64,000 nt of DNA from Nomia melanderi (taxonomy: Eukaryota; Arthropoda; Insecta; Hymenoptera; Halictidae), in NCBI RefSeq assembly GCF_051020985.1, contig NC_135003.1, forward strand, positions 1,264,001-1,328,000, read 5' to 3'. Positions 34,461 to 49,160 of this stretch are shown piece after piece (within the stretch, counting starts at the first letter, position 1; the number at the start of each line of letters is the position of its first letter). The notes below the pieces were generated by a model that saw only the letters and a program-made list of their open reading frames with translations, was not told where the DNA came from and did not search any database. A program made the translations under genes and the position numbers.

Positions 34461-37400
34461 TGTACATGTATATACAGGGTATTTCACATACAGTACCGAA
34501 TAAATGTTTTTTTTCCTACTAACATTTAGACATTTGATCGTTGAAACATATACTGATCTCTGATTGACAGGTTATTTTCATTATTTTCTTAAGGAAGTTG
34601 CTATTGAACTTCCAAAAGGATAATGCAGATGGTTATAGATTTTTGCAATTAACATTTTTTACTAACTCCTTTATGTTAAAACTTCGTACAAACAAGGATG
34701 TGTGTAAAAAATACAGAGATAATGAGAACAACGTCGCCTAGAACTTATTCAGCAAGTATTTTCAAAATGCTTCGCGTTTCGGGTTCGTAGGATGATGAAA
34801 GATGATAGCGAGATAACTTAATTTGAGGTATCACTTTGTTGTTCTTCTTTAAAAATAGTTATTCTTTGGAAAATTTCGGAAAATTAAGTTCCATTGAAAA
34901 TTCAAATCGAAGAATAACATCACTAAGAAAGGAGAGAAATTTTCCCGAACATTCTCCAGAATCAGTATTAAATGTTCTTGTTTATACACTTAAAAACTAT
35001 CAGAATTTTTTTAGAAGTACGGTGTCATTTTTGGTAGACTATTTTAAACGGGTTATTGGTTTTTCAAAATTTGTAATTTACTTTTTCTCAGATAATCATA
35101 TATTTTTTGGATTGGATTTAAGTCGGTGTTTTGTATTTATCATTTTACGAAACTACTTGATTGTGGTCTGGTGCATGAAGTTTATTCTGACTTTTAAATG
35201 CATAAGTTCCGAAGTTTAATGATAATTTGATGGTTTAACTCTACTATTTCGGGCATATCCATGCGGTATTAGTATTTTCAGAAGCGTGGAAGGAGATTAG
35301 AAATTAGATCGCCGTGCACGTTGGCCCTCGATCCTAAAGCCCTAAATCCATCCTAAATGATTCATATCCAACGCGTATAAATCACTTCTAATTTTAGATT
35401 AAATCATTCCATTTAAAAAGCTTTTGCTTGTTCGAATTGGTCTGTACTCGGAATATAAATTGGCTGGATTTTATTGTTGCTCATGACTCATTAATTTCTA
35501 CCCTGTGATACACTGCTAAAGGCATATAATCGCATGCATAGATTACTTGCACCCTTTGGTCAAGTATTTATTACCTTAAAAAGATATATACAGACAGCGG
35601 CTTCGGTTCTCTTCAAATCCAGATCTGTAGTTCGTTACTTCGTGTTCCAATATAAGATTTTTCGTATTATTATATCCATAAATTCTTCATCCGTTATTAC
35701 CGTTTACTTTTATTTCTGTTATTCCAATGTTTGTTTGATAAAACAACGTGCAAGTAACATTTTCAGGAAATTTGAATTTAGAACCGTAATGGAAATTTAA
35801 ATTTAAATTTAAATTCGACTGTTCAGGAGAAGGAATGTATTAAATTAATTGTTTTCCGTTTAAAAATGAATATAAAAATATCAACATGTACATTGTATAC
35901 AGATATCTGTAACTTGAAATTGTAATATTTCGAAATGGAAAACATGTAATTCATGGCATTTTACCTTGCAATAATAGATCTAAGCCTGAACGGAATGCAT
36001 AAAAGCTGAAAATAGATCCGAAGTCCGTTGAGGATTAAACGAATTGCTACATTGACCCCCGCGTTTTACTGAAATGAAAATAATAACATGCGTATTTACG
36101 TACTATTTTGCGTTAATCGTACTGTGACAGATCGTGACAGCTAAATACTGAGTTACTGGTTATTCATTGTAAATAGTACACAGAGCAGACCGTGAGTCGT
36201 GGTAACAAGTGAGATAAAAATAATTTTGTGATTTAAAATAAGTCGGAGTTGTTACTGTGTCTACTTTTCTGCAGCATACGTCAGTCCTTATTCTGTCATT
36301 GATAGATTATTAGTGCAAATTTTATGTATTCCTAGTGTACACGAACATGTAAAGCATTATGCAATGGTATGTAAGGTAAGCGAAGTAAAAATTAATGAAA
36401 GTTTTACAGTAGATATGCGTATATATTAATACATCTCTTTTGTAACGAAAGAAATTTTTTTTTAATTTTAATTTCCTAAAACTTACAGATAAAAATTAAT
36501 ATCTTAACCAAGATCTACAATTGTGTTAAAGAGTTTCTGCTATGTTTCACTTTTTTAAAATTTTCTGCTTTAATTTGTAAAAATGAAACGTCGTACAACA
36601 GAACTTATCTGATCTATCATTTTAATTTATTATATACTATAGAATCTCTGTAGCGTACTTGTACGATTAGCCTGTCTTGCCGATTGAGTCTCTAATAATT
36701 CAGTCATTACAATAAAGGTGAATTTTTGTATAGTGATATCTATGTACCGATTTCTATTTTAATCTCAAATTTTCAAAACTTTTATTTAAATCGCTTACGT
36801 ATTTGGTTGTAGTGAGTATATAAGTTGATCGAAATTTTTTTTTATTTTTCCTTTTCAGCGTCAAGTGTATTTTGTGGTACATGTATCAGCTGTTAAATGA
36901 ACAAATAAGCGATTTATTTTCTTTCGTGAAATTTAATGTAGCAGCTTAGTAAATCTAATAAAACGCAGGAAGATTTTTTGTCTAATTCGATGACTTAGTA
37001 CATTCTTATTGAGAAAATTATTACTATGTTTTTTGTTAGAGTTTACGATCATCAGTAGCCACTTACTTTTCAATAAAGTATTATATAAAAAATTATTGTC
37101 TGATATTAAAAACCTTATTGTTCCACGATTACAATTTACTACTACGATTAAATTATTCCTTAACAGATTTATAACTGTTAACTGTTCTCTGTAATCAGCC
37201 TATTACGTACATAATTTCATGTAGGTATTGTATTAAGGTGGTACATCATTTGAAACGTCTGAAAATAGGTGAAGGTTGGAAATTTGTTTCATAAGCAATT
37301 ATTGGATGAAATATTCCAAATTTTTTAAAGCACACGTAACATGTAATTTAATCGTGTATTTCAATTTTTAAAAAGTAAAAATATTACGAAATAACAGTTA

Positions 37401-39621
37401 TTCGCAATTTTTAAACTTTATTGCTTAGAACATTAATTGGTGGTCGTTATTGTTGCTAAGGAATCATTTGAAATTGAAAATTATTTTTATTTATAACTGG
37501 AAATATATCGTATAATCACAGTGTATCGTATGGATTTTCAAATATTCTAATTTGTGAAGAATTGATGGCAATTTAAAGAAGAAAACTCAAATTTTAACAT
37601 TTTATAAAAGAACTAATATTTCATTGAAAATTAGTTCACTGTATACAGAATATTTTCTTCATATTTCATTAAAATCGGATTTGTGATTTTGAAGATTTCC
37701 TAGCAGCTAGATGAGAACGCTATAAAAGATGTTTTAATAACAGCAAAATGTTGCGTCCAATCAAGTAATTAAGATCCATGCAGCAAGCCTGTCTCAGAAA
37801 ATCTCGCGGTATTCTCTTTTTGAATTGCTGTAAACGTAAGCAGTTGTCGAACTCGTTTATCTCGATAACCCTCCGTTTTTGCTGCTGCGGTTTCTTAACC
37901 GTTGCTCACCTGCTATTTATACGTATATAAATTACAATATTGAAATGCACGATTTACATTAAAAGATGTTTCGAGAGCTATTTTCTAAATAAAAGAATTG
38001 AAACTTTCATTGTTTGGATTTGCACATACTACATATAATATGAAAAACTTGAATGATATTCGGGGAAATTATCTTTTCTTGTGAGCACAACAAACAGTTG
38101 CCTTGAAGCAGTATCTCTGTTTCAGCAGGTCTTCGGGAACTTTCCGCGTTGTGCGATCCGTCTCCGTATCCATTACTATACTTCACTGCATCTTTGAATT
38201 TTAAAAACATTCAGTTTTTGTAATCGTCAAGTAATACTACAGCGTAAAATTATACCAATGGAAAAGTAATACTACAGAAGCAAATCAATTGTTATAGATA
38301 TTATTTTCCTATTATTTTTCACTTTTACAGTAGTCTTACTGATCGCTTACATGATTTTAACCAATAAAAAAGGAATTACGATATAAAGTATAAATAAAGT
38401 AAAAACTTTGCGCGATTAAATACAATCAAGGATATGGTTATTATGTTATCTGAATATTTCCGTTATTTATAGGTATAAGAAGAAACCATTTAAAACAAGG
38501 TTAAGCTGTTAGGAACTTCGAGGTCAGTTTTCATTTTCTTATTTTGTATGTCTCTTCATAGAAATCAGTACTATCGCGAACAGTGTGTCGAACGAATACA
38601 TTTAGTTGTTCTCATTTACATGTCACTTGATGGGTATTATTCATATAAAATGATATAGATAATGGTGTCTAATATTGAGATGAAAGTAACCTTCGGAATA
38701 AACGTTTTTAATTTCCTTGACTGACAAAAATAATTATGCCTATTTTTTTTACCAAAATAAAATTAATTATGTGCTTTTCTTCCATACGCCTACGCGACAA
38801 TTCCACTCGTTCGGATCTCACGTGTCTCACACCCCTGCGTTTTGGCCGTTTCGTCAGGCAAATGGGGACACACATGAATCTTGGATTATCACTTTCTCTA
38901 TGGAAATGGACATTGGCAATTAATGTCGCGAGGAGCAAGGAACACCAACGAACGTTAATATTTTCTTCCCGACTGAGTTTTGCAATGCCATTGTATTACG
39001 TACGAAGCACTGACTGATCGGAGAAAGTTCTAGGCTTCCAATAATGCATTTTTAAGATCACGAAAAATTTTCAATGTAGTGTTTACTGTAAGATATCACA
39101 ATATAAGTCACATTTTTAAGTTATTAGATTTTGCGGCTTCATGGAATCTTAATAGATGGAATTTGTATTTTTAAGTGAAAAAGAATGGGAGAAAATCGAT
39201 AAAAGCCTCGATAGAACAAGAACAAACCCTCATAAAAGTATCCGACCACCCACTTATACAATATGTGTTACACATTTAACAAATATTAAAATTGGAGTTA
39301 TCAGATATAATTTATATTCCCATAAACTTTGATTCATATATTTTCAGTTAGAATATATTTAGTAGAGAAATTATGTACAATTCACTAAAAAGGCACTATT
39401 CAATTTGGTAAAATATATTACTTGATCTACCACGGTGTCCCGATATTTAATGTGCTCAAGATAATTTACATTACTAGATGACAAAATAAGCCTTATCATG
39501 AATTAACCGATTTGAAAAATTTAAGAAAAGTGTGTACAATAACAGGACTCGCGGGAATCAGGGACAGTATGGTATTGTTAACATTGACGTGAAACACGAC
39601 ATTCACTCTCCGTAAGGTCGG
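34461..39621. other. Long intron, mainly AT-rich
   Basis: No coding exon is recognised. A GC-richer patch at about 38780-38960 may be regulatory. Confidence 0.35.
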
Positions 39622-39622
39622 G

Positions 39623-39693
<71 letters not shown>
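39622..39693. repeat. Compound (GC)n(AG)n microsatellite
   Basis: About 17 bases of alternating GC are followed by about 55 bases of AG repeats, with one AC interruption. Confidence 0.95.
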
Positions 39694-41399
39694 ATTTGTG
39701 TTTCGTGTTTGTTAAATTAAAAAGAGAACTGGGGATGATGTCGAAGCCGTGAGTAGGGAACCAGAGAAAGTTGGAAGGAAACAGGAAAAAGAAAACTCAT
39801 GGAAAAATTCGGAGCTATTTAGTTAGTAAAAGAAAACGTACAACAATTTATTTCTTCCCAATATACACACTCGTAAGTTGGAGGCGTCCGCTACAGTTTC
39901 TCAGTGCAACTAATTATTCTACGGTTTTCTATGTAACGTCTTGTCTTGCTTTTCCTATTCTTGGGTACACAATCAGGTGGTCAGGGTTCGAGACTCTGGT
40001 TTCTGTTTGCAATTAAGTATCTGAACGTTTGTAAAAGATCATTCTAGATACTCGACAGCGGAGGTGTACACAAATGTGACTATTTCGGGTTTTCCGCATC
40101 TCGTCAATTGCCTACCATAACTTTACAATGTCGATTGGCAAGTTGCACAATTATTTGTGTTCGTGTTATATCTTTTCACTCGATTGGCTTTACCTCCCTT
40201 CGTCTTTCACCGCGCAACCAATGAAGGTGAAGATGAAATCGTCTCCCTGCTCCGTACAGTCACGCTGGTGCTCTTGAGTTCACGATACTAATGAGGCGAT
40301 ACTGAACGCTACAGAGATGACAAGTTGGCTACAGAAATGAATGTCAGTCTGATTGGTGTTTAATAGCCCTACCATTGTTCAAAGTTTAATAGCCTAGTTT
40401 CGGTCACGCGTATGTTCATTATTAGCCAAAACAGTCTCATCCACCAATCGGATCGTACGACGAAAAAAGAGAAGGGTTCAGTCAGAGCTAGAGAAGTTAT
40501 CGGAGAAGGGTAATGAAACTTTTTATCTGTACACTGTTGTTGAGATCACTCGAGTCGATTATTTTATTTTATAGTTATTTTCTTCGCGCAATCTCTGAAT
40601 ATTGCACGATGTGCTGTCATTAAGGACTACCCACTGGCGTGTGAAAGAAAAACAGTTCCACTGATGTTCAGTAGTCTTTATTCTGTGATTCTGTTGCTCT
40701 GTTGAGCTTGTTGTCCGCTTCGTCTGTAAAACTGTCACTTAATGGTTACGTCTAGATTGTTGGTATTAGGCTGCTTATACCAGACTGGTCTCAAAATTCT
40801 GCGAATTTCTAAAGGAAAATGAACTCTCCCTCCAGAGTCTACGTGTCCCCTGTGGAGGGAAGTACATATCGGCCAATTGAAGTTAGTTTGCGCGGTTCCT
40901 AAAAAGTTGTCCTTTTGGGCAACAGTTCCAAATTGTCTCCCTCGATGCTCGACCTGCGCGTGGGTTTATGACACGTCATTGCTACTGAAGTACCAGAAGA
41001 CCTTCGAACTGTCTGATGCCCACATGCAACCCTAAGGTTCTCCGGCCATAAATACTGACGATCACTACGAAAGTGCAGAACTCTGCCACATGTAAATTCA
41101 GCCTAGCGTTTATTTCTATACCTAAAAACCTGTTGTATTTCGAATCAAATGAAACGAGTATGGGGATACTAGGATTTGGTACAATTATCTTAAAGTTCTT
41201 TTGAACCACGTTATTTTAACTAACAAAATTTCCGATAAGCTAATCACGCTTCGTGTTCCATCCTGTACATTTCTATTGTATATTTACAGACAAACACATG
41301 GTTCCTTCGAAACACTCTTGGTTAAGTGTTCAGACTGTTACGAAGTCAGAATTTACTACATGAACTAAATGGTCTGCTGCCTGCTTCAGTATTGATTCA
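39694..41399. other. Long intron, mixed composition
   Basis: No exon is recognised. ATTGG/CCAAT motifs recur at 40134-40220. A short inverted pair of CCCTCCA and TGGAGGG lies near 40829-40859. Neither is assigned a function. Confidence 0.3.
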
Positions 41400-41890
41400 G
41401 AAAATAATCCGCGTATAATCGAAACCGCGTTGTTCAGGAATCAACTGTATTCGAAAATATGCGCAGCAATAAGAGCGGAGAGCGAGAAAGGAATATGCGC
41501 TTTCCGGTCGACAAGTTTCGCCGTGGAACCGTGTCGTATTATACTCGGAGTAGCGTTCGGTGGCTGGTGAAAGTGGCATAATTTAGGTAACCTTATTATT
41601 GCTTTTATTGTTGTGTAACAAATGGTAAGGAGCGCGTTGGAATGGCTCATTAACGGGACGCGTGGCATTGAAAAATAATCGGCCGTTCCAACGATATCGG
41701 GAAAATTCGCTCCTGTTTTATGGCTTTCCTCTTTTCGCTTGCGCAACGGCTTGCAAACCAACACACGCTGGTCGGTGGCGTTACGAACGGCTTTTTAATG
41801 AAATCTCGTAGACGAACGAAGTATACGACAACTTTGCTCGAAGGAGGACGTGCTCGCGTGATGCACGAAATTCGAATGTTTGGGCTAAAT
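41400..41890. promoter_or_regulatory. GC-richer island, possible enhancer
   Basis: The block has raised CpG, with overlapping short open frames on both strands that show no recognisable domain. TTTATGG- and TTATTG-type motifs suggest homeodomain input. This is inference. Confidence 0.3.
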
Positions 41891-44800
41891 TCGAATCTGA
41901 ACTAAATTTAGATCTAATTTAGATTGAAACGTGTACATTCTACCTTGCTGACTTTCAAAAATATCAAACTTTGTTTTCAAGTAAATTCTAATAGAAAAAC
42001 CCGATCTTTTCTGAGATTTGTAAATGTGATTTTTCACTTGACATTTTAAGATTTTATAGTCAGAATATAATAAAATAGTGAAGACATTTTGCTCGTTTCT
42101 TTTACATCGACTTATCAGTTTGAGTGGGACTATGCTAAAACCATTGAAAAATATATTCATTGTGTTAAAGTATATTTGAATAAGTGTATTAACTCCTGTT
42201 GCTAGAAAGGGGTGCCACACACGTCGTGATGTTTTTCTTCCAAAATTGTCAACGACGTATTATACACATCGATAGTCTTATTGAATTACATATTCCGGAT
42301 TGTTTTGAAATCTACCACTTTATACAATATTATCAGTAAACAAGATCAGTGTACATATCTGTATATAACAGGTGATGACAAAATTGTCTTGCCGAGTCTC
42401 TAAATTTGTTTCCACCGCAAGTGGTTATATGTTCTGGGATTGTGCACGTTACTGTACTATGCGTTACTGGAAAATTGATACTCGAGACGCTACAGGGGCA
42501 AAAAGTTTTGTTTTGTATTTTTTGTTTTGCTTTGTATTTTGTTTATGGTATTGCGTATTTATAGTATAATCGTATCGACGAATAACACATTAGGGCCGAA
42601 AATGCAAACGAAAAGAATTGTACTGAGTTGAAACTCGTGTTGGACAAAAGTAATTATACTAAACTACATTATAATTCTATTCGTATATTATACGCGTGTA
42701 TCGATAGAAATAATATAAATAGCTATGTATATTCTTCATTTTCACTGTTGATACAATATTATCCTCCACTGTAAGTTGCTTTACATTTACATAGTGGAAT
42801 ATGTAAATGATTCATGTAAGATTAATATATTTACTTTTTAAAGCAAAAAGTGACCAAATATTGATTTGCATTAGTTTTGTAAAAATACTTAATTCAAACT
42901 TAACGCGTGAATGAGTTTGCAAATATTATTGACGAAGCGGGTTAATTTTTAGGTCGTGCTACTGTATAACAAAGTCTGTACCTTTTCTTACGCATATGAC
43001 AGAGACACAGAAAAATGTTGCACAATAATAACAATTCGCTGTCAGCCGTACCCTACAGAGAGAATGCAGCGGTGAGAATTAAGCGTTGACTCATTACGAG
43101 TTTGTACACGGCGAAATGAAAGGAAAGTGACGGTGGATACCGGTTGCCTTTGCGCGTAAACGCATCATCTTTTTATACGTTCCTCGTATAATGCTCGTAA
43201 AAGTATCGTGTTTAAATGAAAGTTGCGTTGTCGCCATATTTCAGATTTTGTAACTGGCGACTGCCATGATCGTCAGATTGCTGATACGTGAAAAAAGAGA
43301 AATTATAATTGGAAATCTAAATTCCACCTACTTTAAACGTAATATAGAACAATTTTACACTCTCGATAAATACGTCCCCTGCGTGTACTCACGTGTAATT
43401 CATTTTTTCTCAGTAATTTAATAACATTATAAGAACTCCGAGCATTTGTCAGTTCTTCTCGACATTTAAAATAGCGAACAGTGTCAGAGAGTAAGAATGA
43501 ATACTATTGAAGTAGTACTAATAACCTAGCTTTTGCATATTTTTTTTCGATTATTTATATATTTTTTTGGTTTGTAAGATAGGATATAGAATAATTTGAT
43601 TGTATAGATATTAAATTTTAAATTCTATCACAATTATTATATATAATAGCGAACTGTATATAATGTATAATAACTGTGTATTATATGCAATTATTTCCAT
43701 TACACGTGAAATGGTAACAGATAAAGTCACATGAAACAATAACGGTTAAATTAACTAGCAGCTATATTTTTAAGAATAACAGTGATCGAAAATAGAAACG
43801 GCAATTGTGGCATCAAAGGTAAGTAATTTGTTCTTTCAATTAAAAGAAATTGCTTCTATTACCAGAGGACCGTCTTATTTCATTTAATACGTTACTCTTG
43901 GCAATGATAGTAGCACGTTATCTGCTGCCATGTTCTATCGTCTGTCTTAAAATAGTTGAAAATGTCTATTCTTAACTCGTGCACCGCAATGGTGTAAGAA
44001 ATGCAATTCTCCTATCGCGTGCACACATTTATTTATTCATGTCGTCCGGTTACGACAAATCATAGAAGTATTCGCATTTAAATCGTTTCTTCTTGACATT
44101 TCACTGTTGTGTAGTATGGTTGAATATTTTCTGAGTTTTGTAACAGAATTCGCCGACACACTTTAACTCACTTGAAATATGTTTGAAATGATTTTTACAA
44201 ATTAAATCAGATCGTAGATTTTATGCGTTTCTGGAATATTTCAAGACGTAATAAATATAATTCAAAACTTTAATAACGCGTAATAAAATCGTCCTTTTAC
44301 TTCGGGCCCAACAGTATTATTAATAAGAAAAGTCAACGTGTATCTGTATCTAATTTGTAAAAATTGATCCATTAAAATACGAATTTATATTTATTACATG
44401 AGAAATATTATTATTGTAATAAAAATATTATAACCAATCTTCTTCTCTTTAAACGAAATTAAAGACCAACTTTTTTTCTTTTTTAAACGAAAGTTTTATC
44501 TGTGCGATTTTCGAAAGTTCTAAATTTATACAAAACTCATCAAATAGAAGTTCTAGTGGATAGATTCTATTACATAATCCAATTGAATGAAGATAGGAAA
44601 AAAGATGATAAGAGATTAATTTTATCTGACAAATTAGTGAAAATATTAGAGGTCGATTGTAATTCCTATTTATTTATTATCAGTTCAACGGTTTAACAAA
44701 AGTTGCAAGTAAAATCGTGCAAAGTATTTAATTCTTGACACAGTACTGAAGACGGCTACTGCGATAAGAGAGTTTTTAAAGTACTTGAAGCGTGCAACTG

Positions 44801-45730
44801 TTTTCAGTGATAAGGAAAAAAGCGGCGCAGTTTGAGACCGAAAACATGTTTTGTGTTAACACGAGATTTCACGTGTGGACGATTAAGGCTAAGGAACGCG
44901 TGGGTAAAAACGATCGTTTCTGTTATTTACCTTTATTTCTGCATAGAAACCGGGTTTACTCCGAACACACTACTCAACGGCACGACACAATTCGTAATTA
45001 TTTGAACCAATAAACTGATACACACTAAGTATTTCATTAATTTACTCGGTCCATGAAGCTGCAGTGTAAACTAAAATTCGTGGTATAATAAAATGAAACG
45101 TGTAACTTATTGCGGAGAAATAAATACAAAATGTAAAATTAATTTTTATATATGAATTTGTGTAAGTACATTGTTGTACAAAAATATTTTATTATTTGCA
45201 GTTTTCACATTTTGATAATAGTAAAAGAATAACACTCAAATTGTTTTATTATTTTGTGATTCGCGTTTTAACGTTTTTCCTCGGTTATATGTATTATCAA
45301 TCAATTCGACGATGTTATTGTTAAAATATCTATTCCTGTTTTCTCTTTGCGAAAGTCAAGCTCATTGTTCATGAAACTCACGATCAATTCTTTTGATCTG
45401 AATATAATTGAACACTACTACATCTAATTGGCAAGAACTCTATATAAATAAACGAAGTTTGGAAGTATTATAGACATCAACACTTTTGCTTATATAAAAG
45501 TTCACTATAATTTTATTGAAGAATTAAAATTCGAATGTACGATACATTCAAAATATATGATGGGACATTTATAGGTCGGAGGAGGTTTATGAAATATAGA
45601 AAAGTGTTTATATTATATATTATTCTTCTTTTATAATGTCATATATAGTGTATGATAATGTCATGTACTGTATAATAAAACCGTTTGCAGATCAAAAGTC
45701 GATAAATTTATTATATAAAAATTATTACAT
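41891..45730. other. Long intron, AT-rich part
   Basis: No coding exon or clear repeat is recognised. A small CpG-richer patch lies at about 43020-43200. Confidence 0.35.
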
Positions 45731-46060
45731 ATAAACATGAAGTTTATGGGGTGCGTTATCTTTTTGGCGTGGAGGGTAGCTTAAAGGGCTATCACGGACT
45801 CTCGAGAAGGAGCCGATTTCGTTTTATTCGTTTCATTCGTTTCCTTAAGCCAGAAGTTTTTCATTATGCGTTATGCCACATGCGGAAACTCGTAAAAGTA
45901 ACGAAGATATGAATTATTTTTACAGCAATCTTCAATTGTCGGGCGTTTAACTTTAATCTTTAGGAGGTTGCGCCCGCCAAACGGTATATAAATAAGAATA
46001 ACACATCGTGCGATTGCCTGCCTTTTTGGGAGAGATCATATTCAATCGTTTAAACTTTAA
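45731..46060. promoter_or_regulatory. GC-richer island, possible enhancer
   Basis: The sequence has higher complexity and GC than its flanks and no coding frame. It is a candidate conserved regulatory element. Confidence 0.25.
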
Positions 46061-48050
46061 TGCATAATCGTGGTTATTATAAACCACGAGCTGATCAAAT
46101 TTATTAAAGACACAACGCAGAAATTCGTACCGAATATTTTCAAGCGATTTTTTGTGTAGAACTCTGTTAGGTGATTAAGATAATTAACGCGTATTCAAGG
46201 TGGGAAAGCGACAGAAAACAGCGCAGCATTTTAAAAGCGACAGGACATTTAATGTCCGCCACAAATCTCTTTAAAAATTCCAGAGCTTTCATTGCTTTAT
46301 TCGTTACAATTTTAAGGTGACGATTGAATCGTAGACAATCATTTATTGAAACATTCGCATTACTCGATAACTCTAATCCGAGACGGAGCTACATTATTTC
46401 ATTTGTAGAGGTACGTGATTTTATTATCGTTGCTAATAATAATAGATTTGATAATTTGGCAGTGTAATAAATATTAATAGTTAAATATATTCGGTTTTAT
46501 CTGCACTGTTGTTTTTAAACTGCAAGATTATATTGTAGTTTTAGGATTTAGGAAATTTATTCTTAATTTATTTATACGAAAGTAATTTATGCCACGTGCA
46601 CTAGAAATATCGGGAATAAACAGGTTATAATAACACGAGAAACTATTTCTGTTATTACATGAATTTGTTCCTACTACATTGAAACAGGTTATGTAAACCG
46701 GTAATATTAAAATTCTTAAAATATTATTCTTGTAAATTCTCGTTAAAAATGAACAAAAAAACATAGATAAGATATTTGAAAAATCTGCCTTGCACTAAAA
46801 TAACAAGTTTCTTCGAAAAACTTATCTCTAGCAACATTTATCTCTGATTCGGATTAAAAGTCTGTATAACGTGAAAAGCACGTTATAGAAACTGAACAAT
46901 GAAAATTTTATTCATTTGATTAACGCTTGACATACGAATGTTAAATGATCAACGTTCTTTATCCTTACACAAATTTTGTATAATTTGTCCTCAGAAGTCA
47001 TTTGAACCAGCTTTGTAAAATCTATTTTTATTTACTAGAATTGAAGACAATGCAATCTCAGCAGCTACTGAGGGCGAATAACAGAAGAAAGATACGTATG
47101 GGGATCTTAAGTGACTGTTACTTCATTTGCCAGGGGTTAATACGTTCATTGCCGCCGATAGTATACATCTGTTTGCGTAACAAACTATTTCTTTATGAAA
47201 CATGTGTCTACGAATAGTGGTACATGTCTCAAAAACAGCCTAACTGTAACGATATCGAAATACATGAAAATTGCTAAAACTTACAGAATGTAACTAAATT
47301 ATTTCCACGTATAAACTGTTTTATCAACAACGTCGATACACTTTGCAATTGAGATGTCACCAAATTTTCCTATGGTGCTTGTTATGTTGCCATAATACAC
47401 TGGAGAAATACTCCTGGAAAAGAGGGTGGTATCTTGTCCGGATCCAGAGGAAATCAAAGTTGCTTAGGTTTTGTGTTTTATTGTGTTAAACGATGGCGAG
47501 TCCGAGTTGCAAGAACGAGGTAGAGGTTTTGACTTGCTCTTGGCAGTTTCTTGGTTAGAATACTGCTCTTCTTTTCGTTAGTGGAATTTAGGAAAACTCA
47601 GGGAAGGGAGAATTTGGTAGTAGAGAGGGGGAAACATTTGGACCTTGATGATTCACCTTGGGGGTTGCAGTTACTAAGGATCTAGATATCGGACTGTCAG
47701 CTATGTTTAGGCTTCGTCAGATGTACAAGATATTTACAGAGTTAGGTTTACAAGTAAACGTAGTAATGGTAACGGTGCATTTCGGTATGAATAATCGTTG
47801 TCTTTAGATAGAGGTGATGATGAACACGTTTTGAGATAGACGCAGGAATGGTATGATGTCATCGTGGGCGTGCTTTCAATAATAATGGTAATAATAATAA
47901 TAGTAGTAGTAATAATGAAAATAATAATGGTTATTATGAATATATAGGGTATTTAGCGGGGTAGGATGTAACAGTGCTGAACGTGTCAATTGTAATTTTC
48001 TAAAGGAAAAAAAGTTTGTAAAGTCGGTTATCATACGAGCGCATAGTAGA
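46061..48050. other. Long intron leading to the 48-kb island
   Basis: The first part is AT-rich. The second part (47430-47960) is GT/AG-rich on the plus strand and could be transcribed upstream sequence of the island. An AAT-type trinucleotide repeat lies at 47878-47936. Confidence 0.3.
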
Positions 48051-48379
48051 ATAGTACGTTCATAGTGACGCGAATGGGTGTATGTAGACCAGAAATCGAC
48101 CGCATCCTGATGGTTCGAGGCAATAGATCGTGGATGCCGACCGAAACCGCGACAACCAGGAGCAACATGGGAGCAACGTGGGTTTTATCTGTCGGCGGCG
48201 GTAATTAGAATCCACACTGCATTTACGATTACTACCGGAGGAGCCGGTGCACCGTGCTTCCTTTCCCCGTGGTTCGATAACGAGAAACAATTATCAGTGG
48301 TGTGCACGCGGTTCCACAGGCGCCAGTTCGTCTTCGTTTATCTTCGTCTTCGCGGTTCAGGCGTCGCCGATTCCCTGTA

Positions 48380-48443
48380 ATGCCATCGGGAGACAATGGC
48401 AGTGACACACGGCGATTGCAAAAGGTGGTGATCGAATGGCAGC
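48380..48443 (+). CDS. Possible alternative first coding exon, unidentified
   Basis: ATG at 48380 opens 21 codons, beginning MPSGDNGSDTRRLQ and ending VVIEWQ, plus one base before a GTGAGT donor at 48444. The residue mix is protein-like (charged, one Trp) compared with the Arg/Pro/Ser-rich frames around it. It ends in phase 1, like the candidate exon at 21809-21851. I do not recognise the protein. If the donor is not used, the frame stops at 48517. Confidence 0.3.
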
Positions 48444-48916
48444 GTGAGTCGAACGGTCGGTCTTCGTGGCTCGATGCACCTCTTATCAATTCGTGGAAGT
48501 TGTTCAAGGAAGAATAAGAAATAAGAAAGCGAGCGGGTAAGAGAAGGCGCGCCGATCGAAACGGAAAGAGACAAACCGACGTGTAGAAGAGGTGCGTGCT
48601 CTCGCTGCTCCGTTCAGCATAAGAGAGGGGAAGGGAGATACAGAGACAAAAGAACAGGAGCGACGGAGACGGAAGAGAAGAAAAAAGACGAGCTTCGAGA
48701 GAGGAAGAGAAAGGAATGAAGAGAGTTAACCGTGGAAGCAAGCAAAGTGCGCCGTCGTATCTTTTTCTCGGCGTTGTCTTGCCGGTTGCGGCAATTGTTG
48801 ACGCAGTTAGAGCTGGACAGTATGCCGATTCTTCGCCGCGGTAATACCTACGGGCCGTTCCGCGAGGATGTAATACGTATTCCACGCTCGACGCGTTCTC
48901 GTGGCTGGCCCCGTGC

Positions 48917-48980
48917 TCCTCCTCTCGCTTCGCCTTGCTTTGCCTCGCTTTGCCTAGCTTCGCCTCGCTTCGCCTCGTTT
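48917..48980. repeat. Degenerate decamer tandem repeat
   Basis: Five to six units of about CGCCTCGCTT lie in the CpG island, with T/C and A/C variation between units. Confidence 0.85.
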
Positions 48981-49135
48981 CTCGGAAACCCGCGAGTAAA
49001 TCAATTCACGGACCGGCTGAAATGTTGCGCCTGTGCAAATTGGTTCGCCGGCTCGCACCGATAATTGCCGTAACCGCCGTTTCGATCCCGAGAAACTAAG
49101 AAAGGTACGCTACTCTCGATATTTCTCCTTTCCGC

Positions 49136-49160
49136 ACCTCGCCTCGCCTCGCCTCGCCTC
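49136..49160. repeat. (CCTCG)n short tandem repeat
   Basis: About five pentamer units lie near the right side of the CpG island. They share the CCTCG core with the decamer array at 48917. Confidence 0.85.

Noticed and set aside
39950..40010. GGGTTCGAGACTC-like stretch considered as a tRNA T-loop
   Set aside because: No acceptor stem, D-arm or anticodon arm could be placed around it.
48232..48885. 217-codon minus-strand open frame, the longest in the window
   Set aside because: It is Ser/Leu/Arg-rich with no domain. It mirrors a purine-rich, CpG-rich plus-strand 5' UTR-like sequence, and other frames there are open too.
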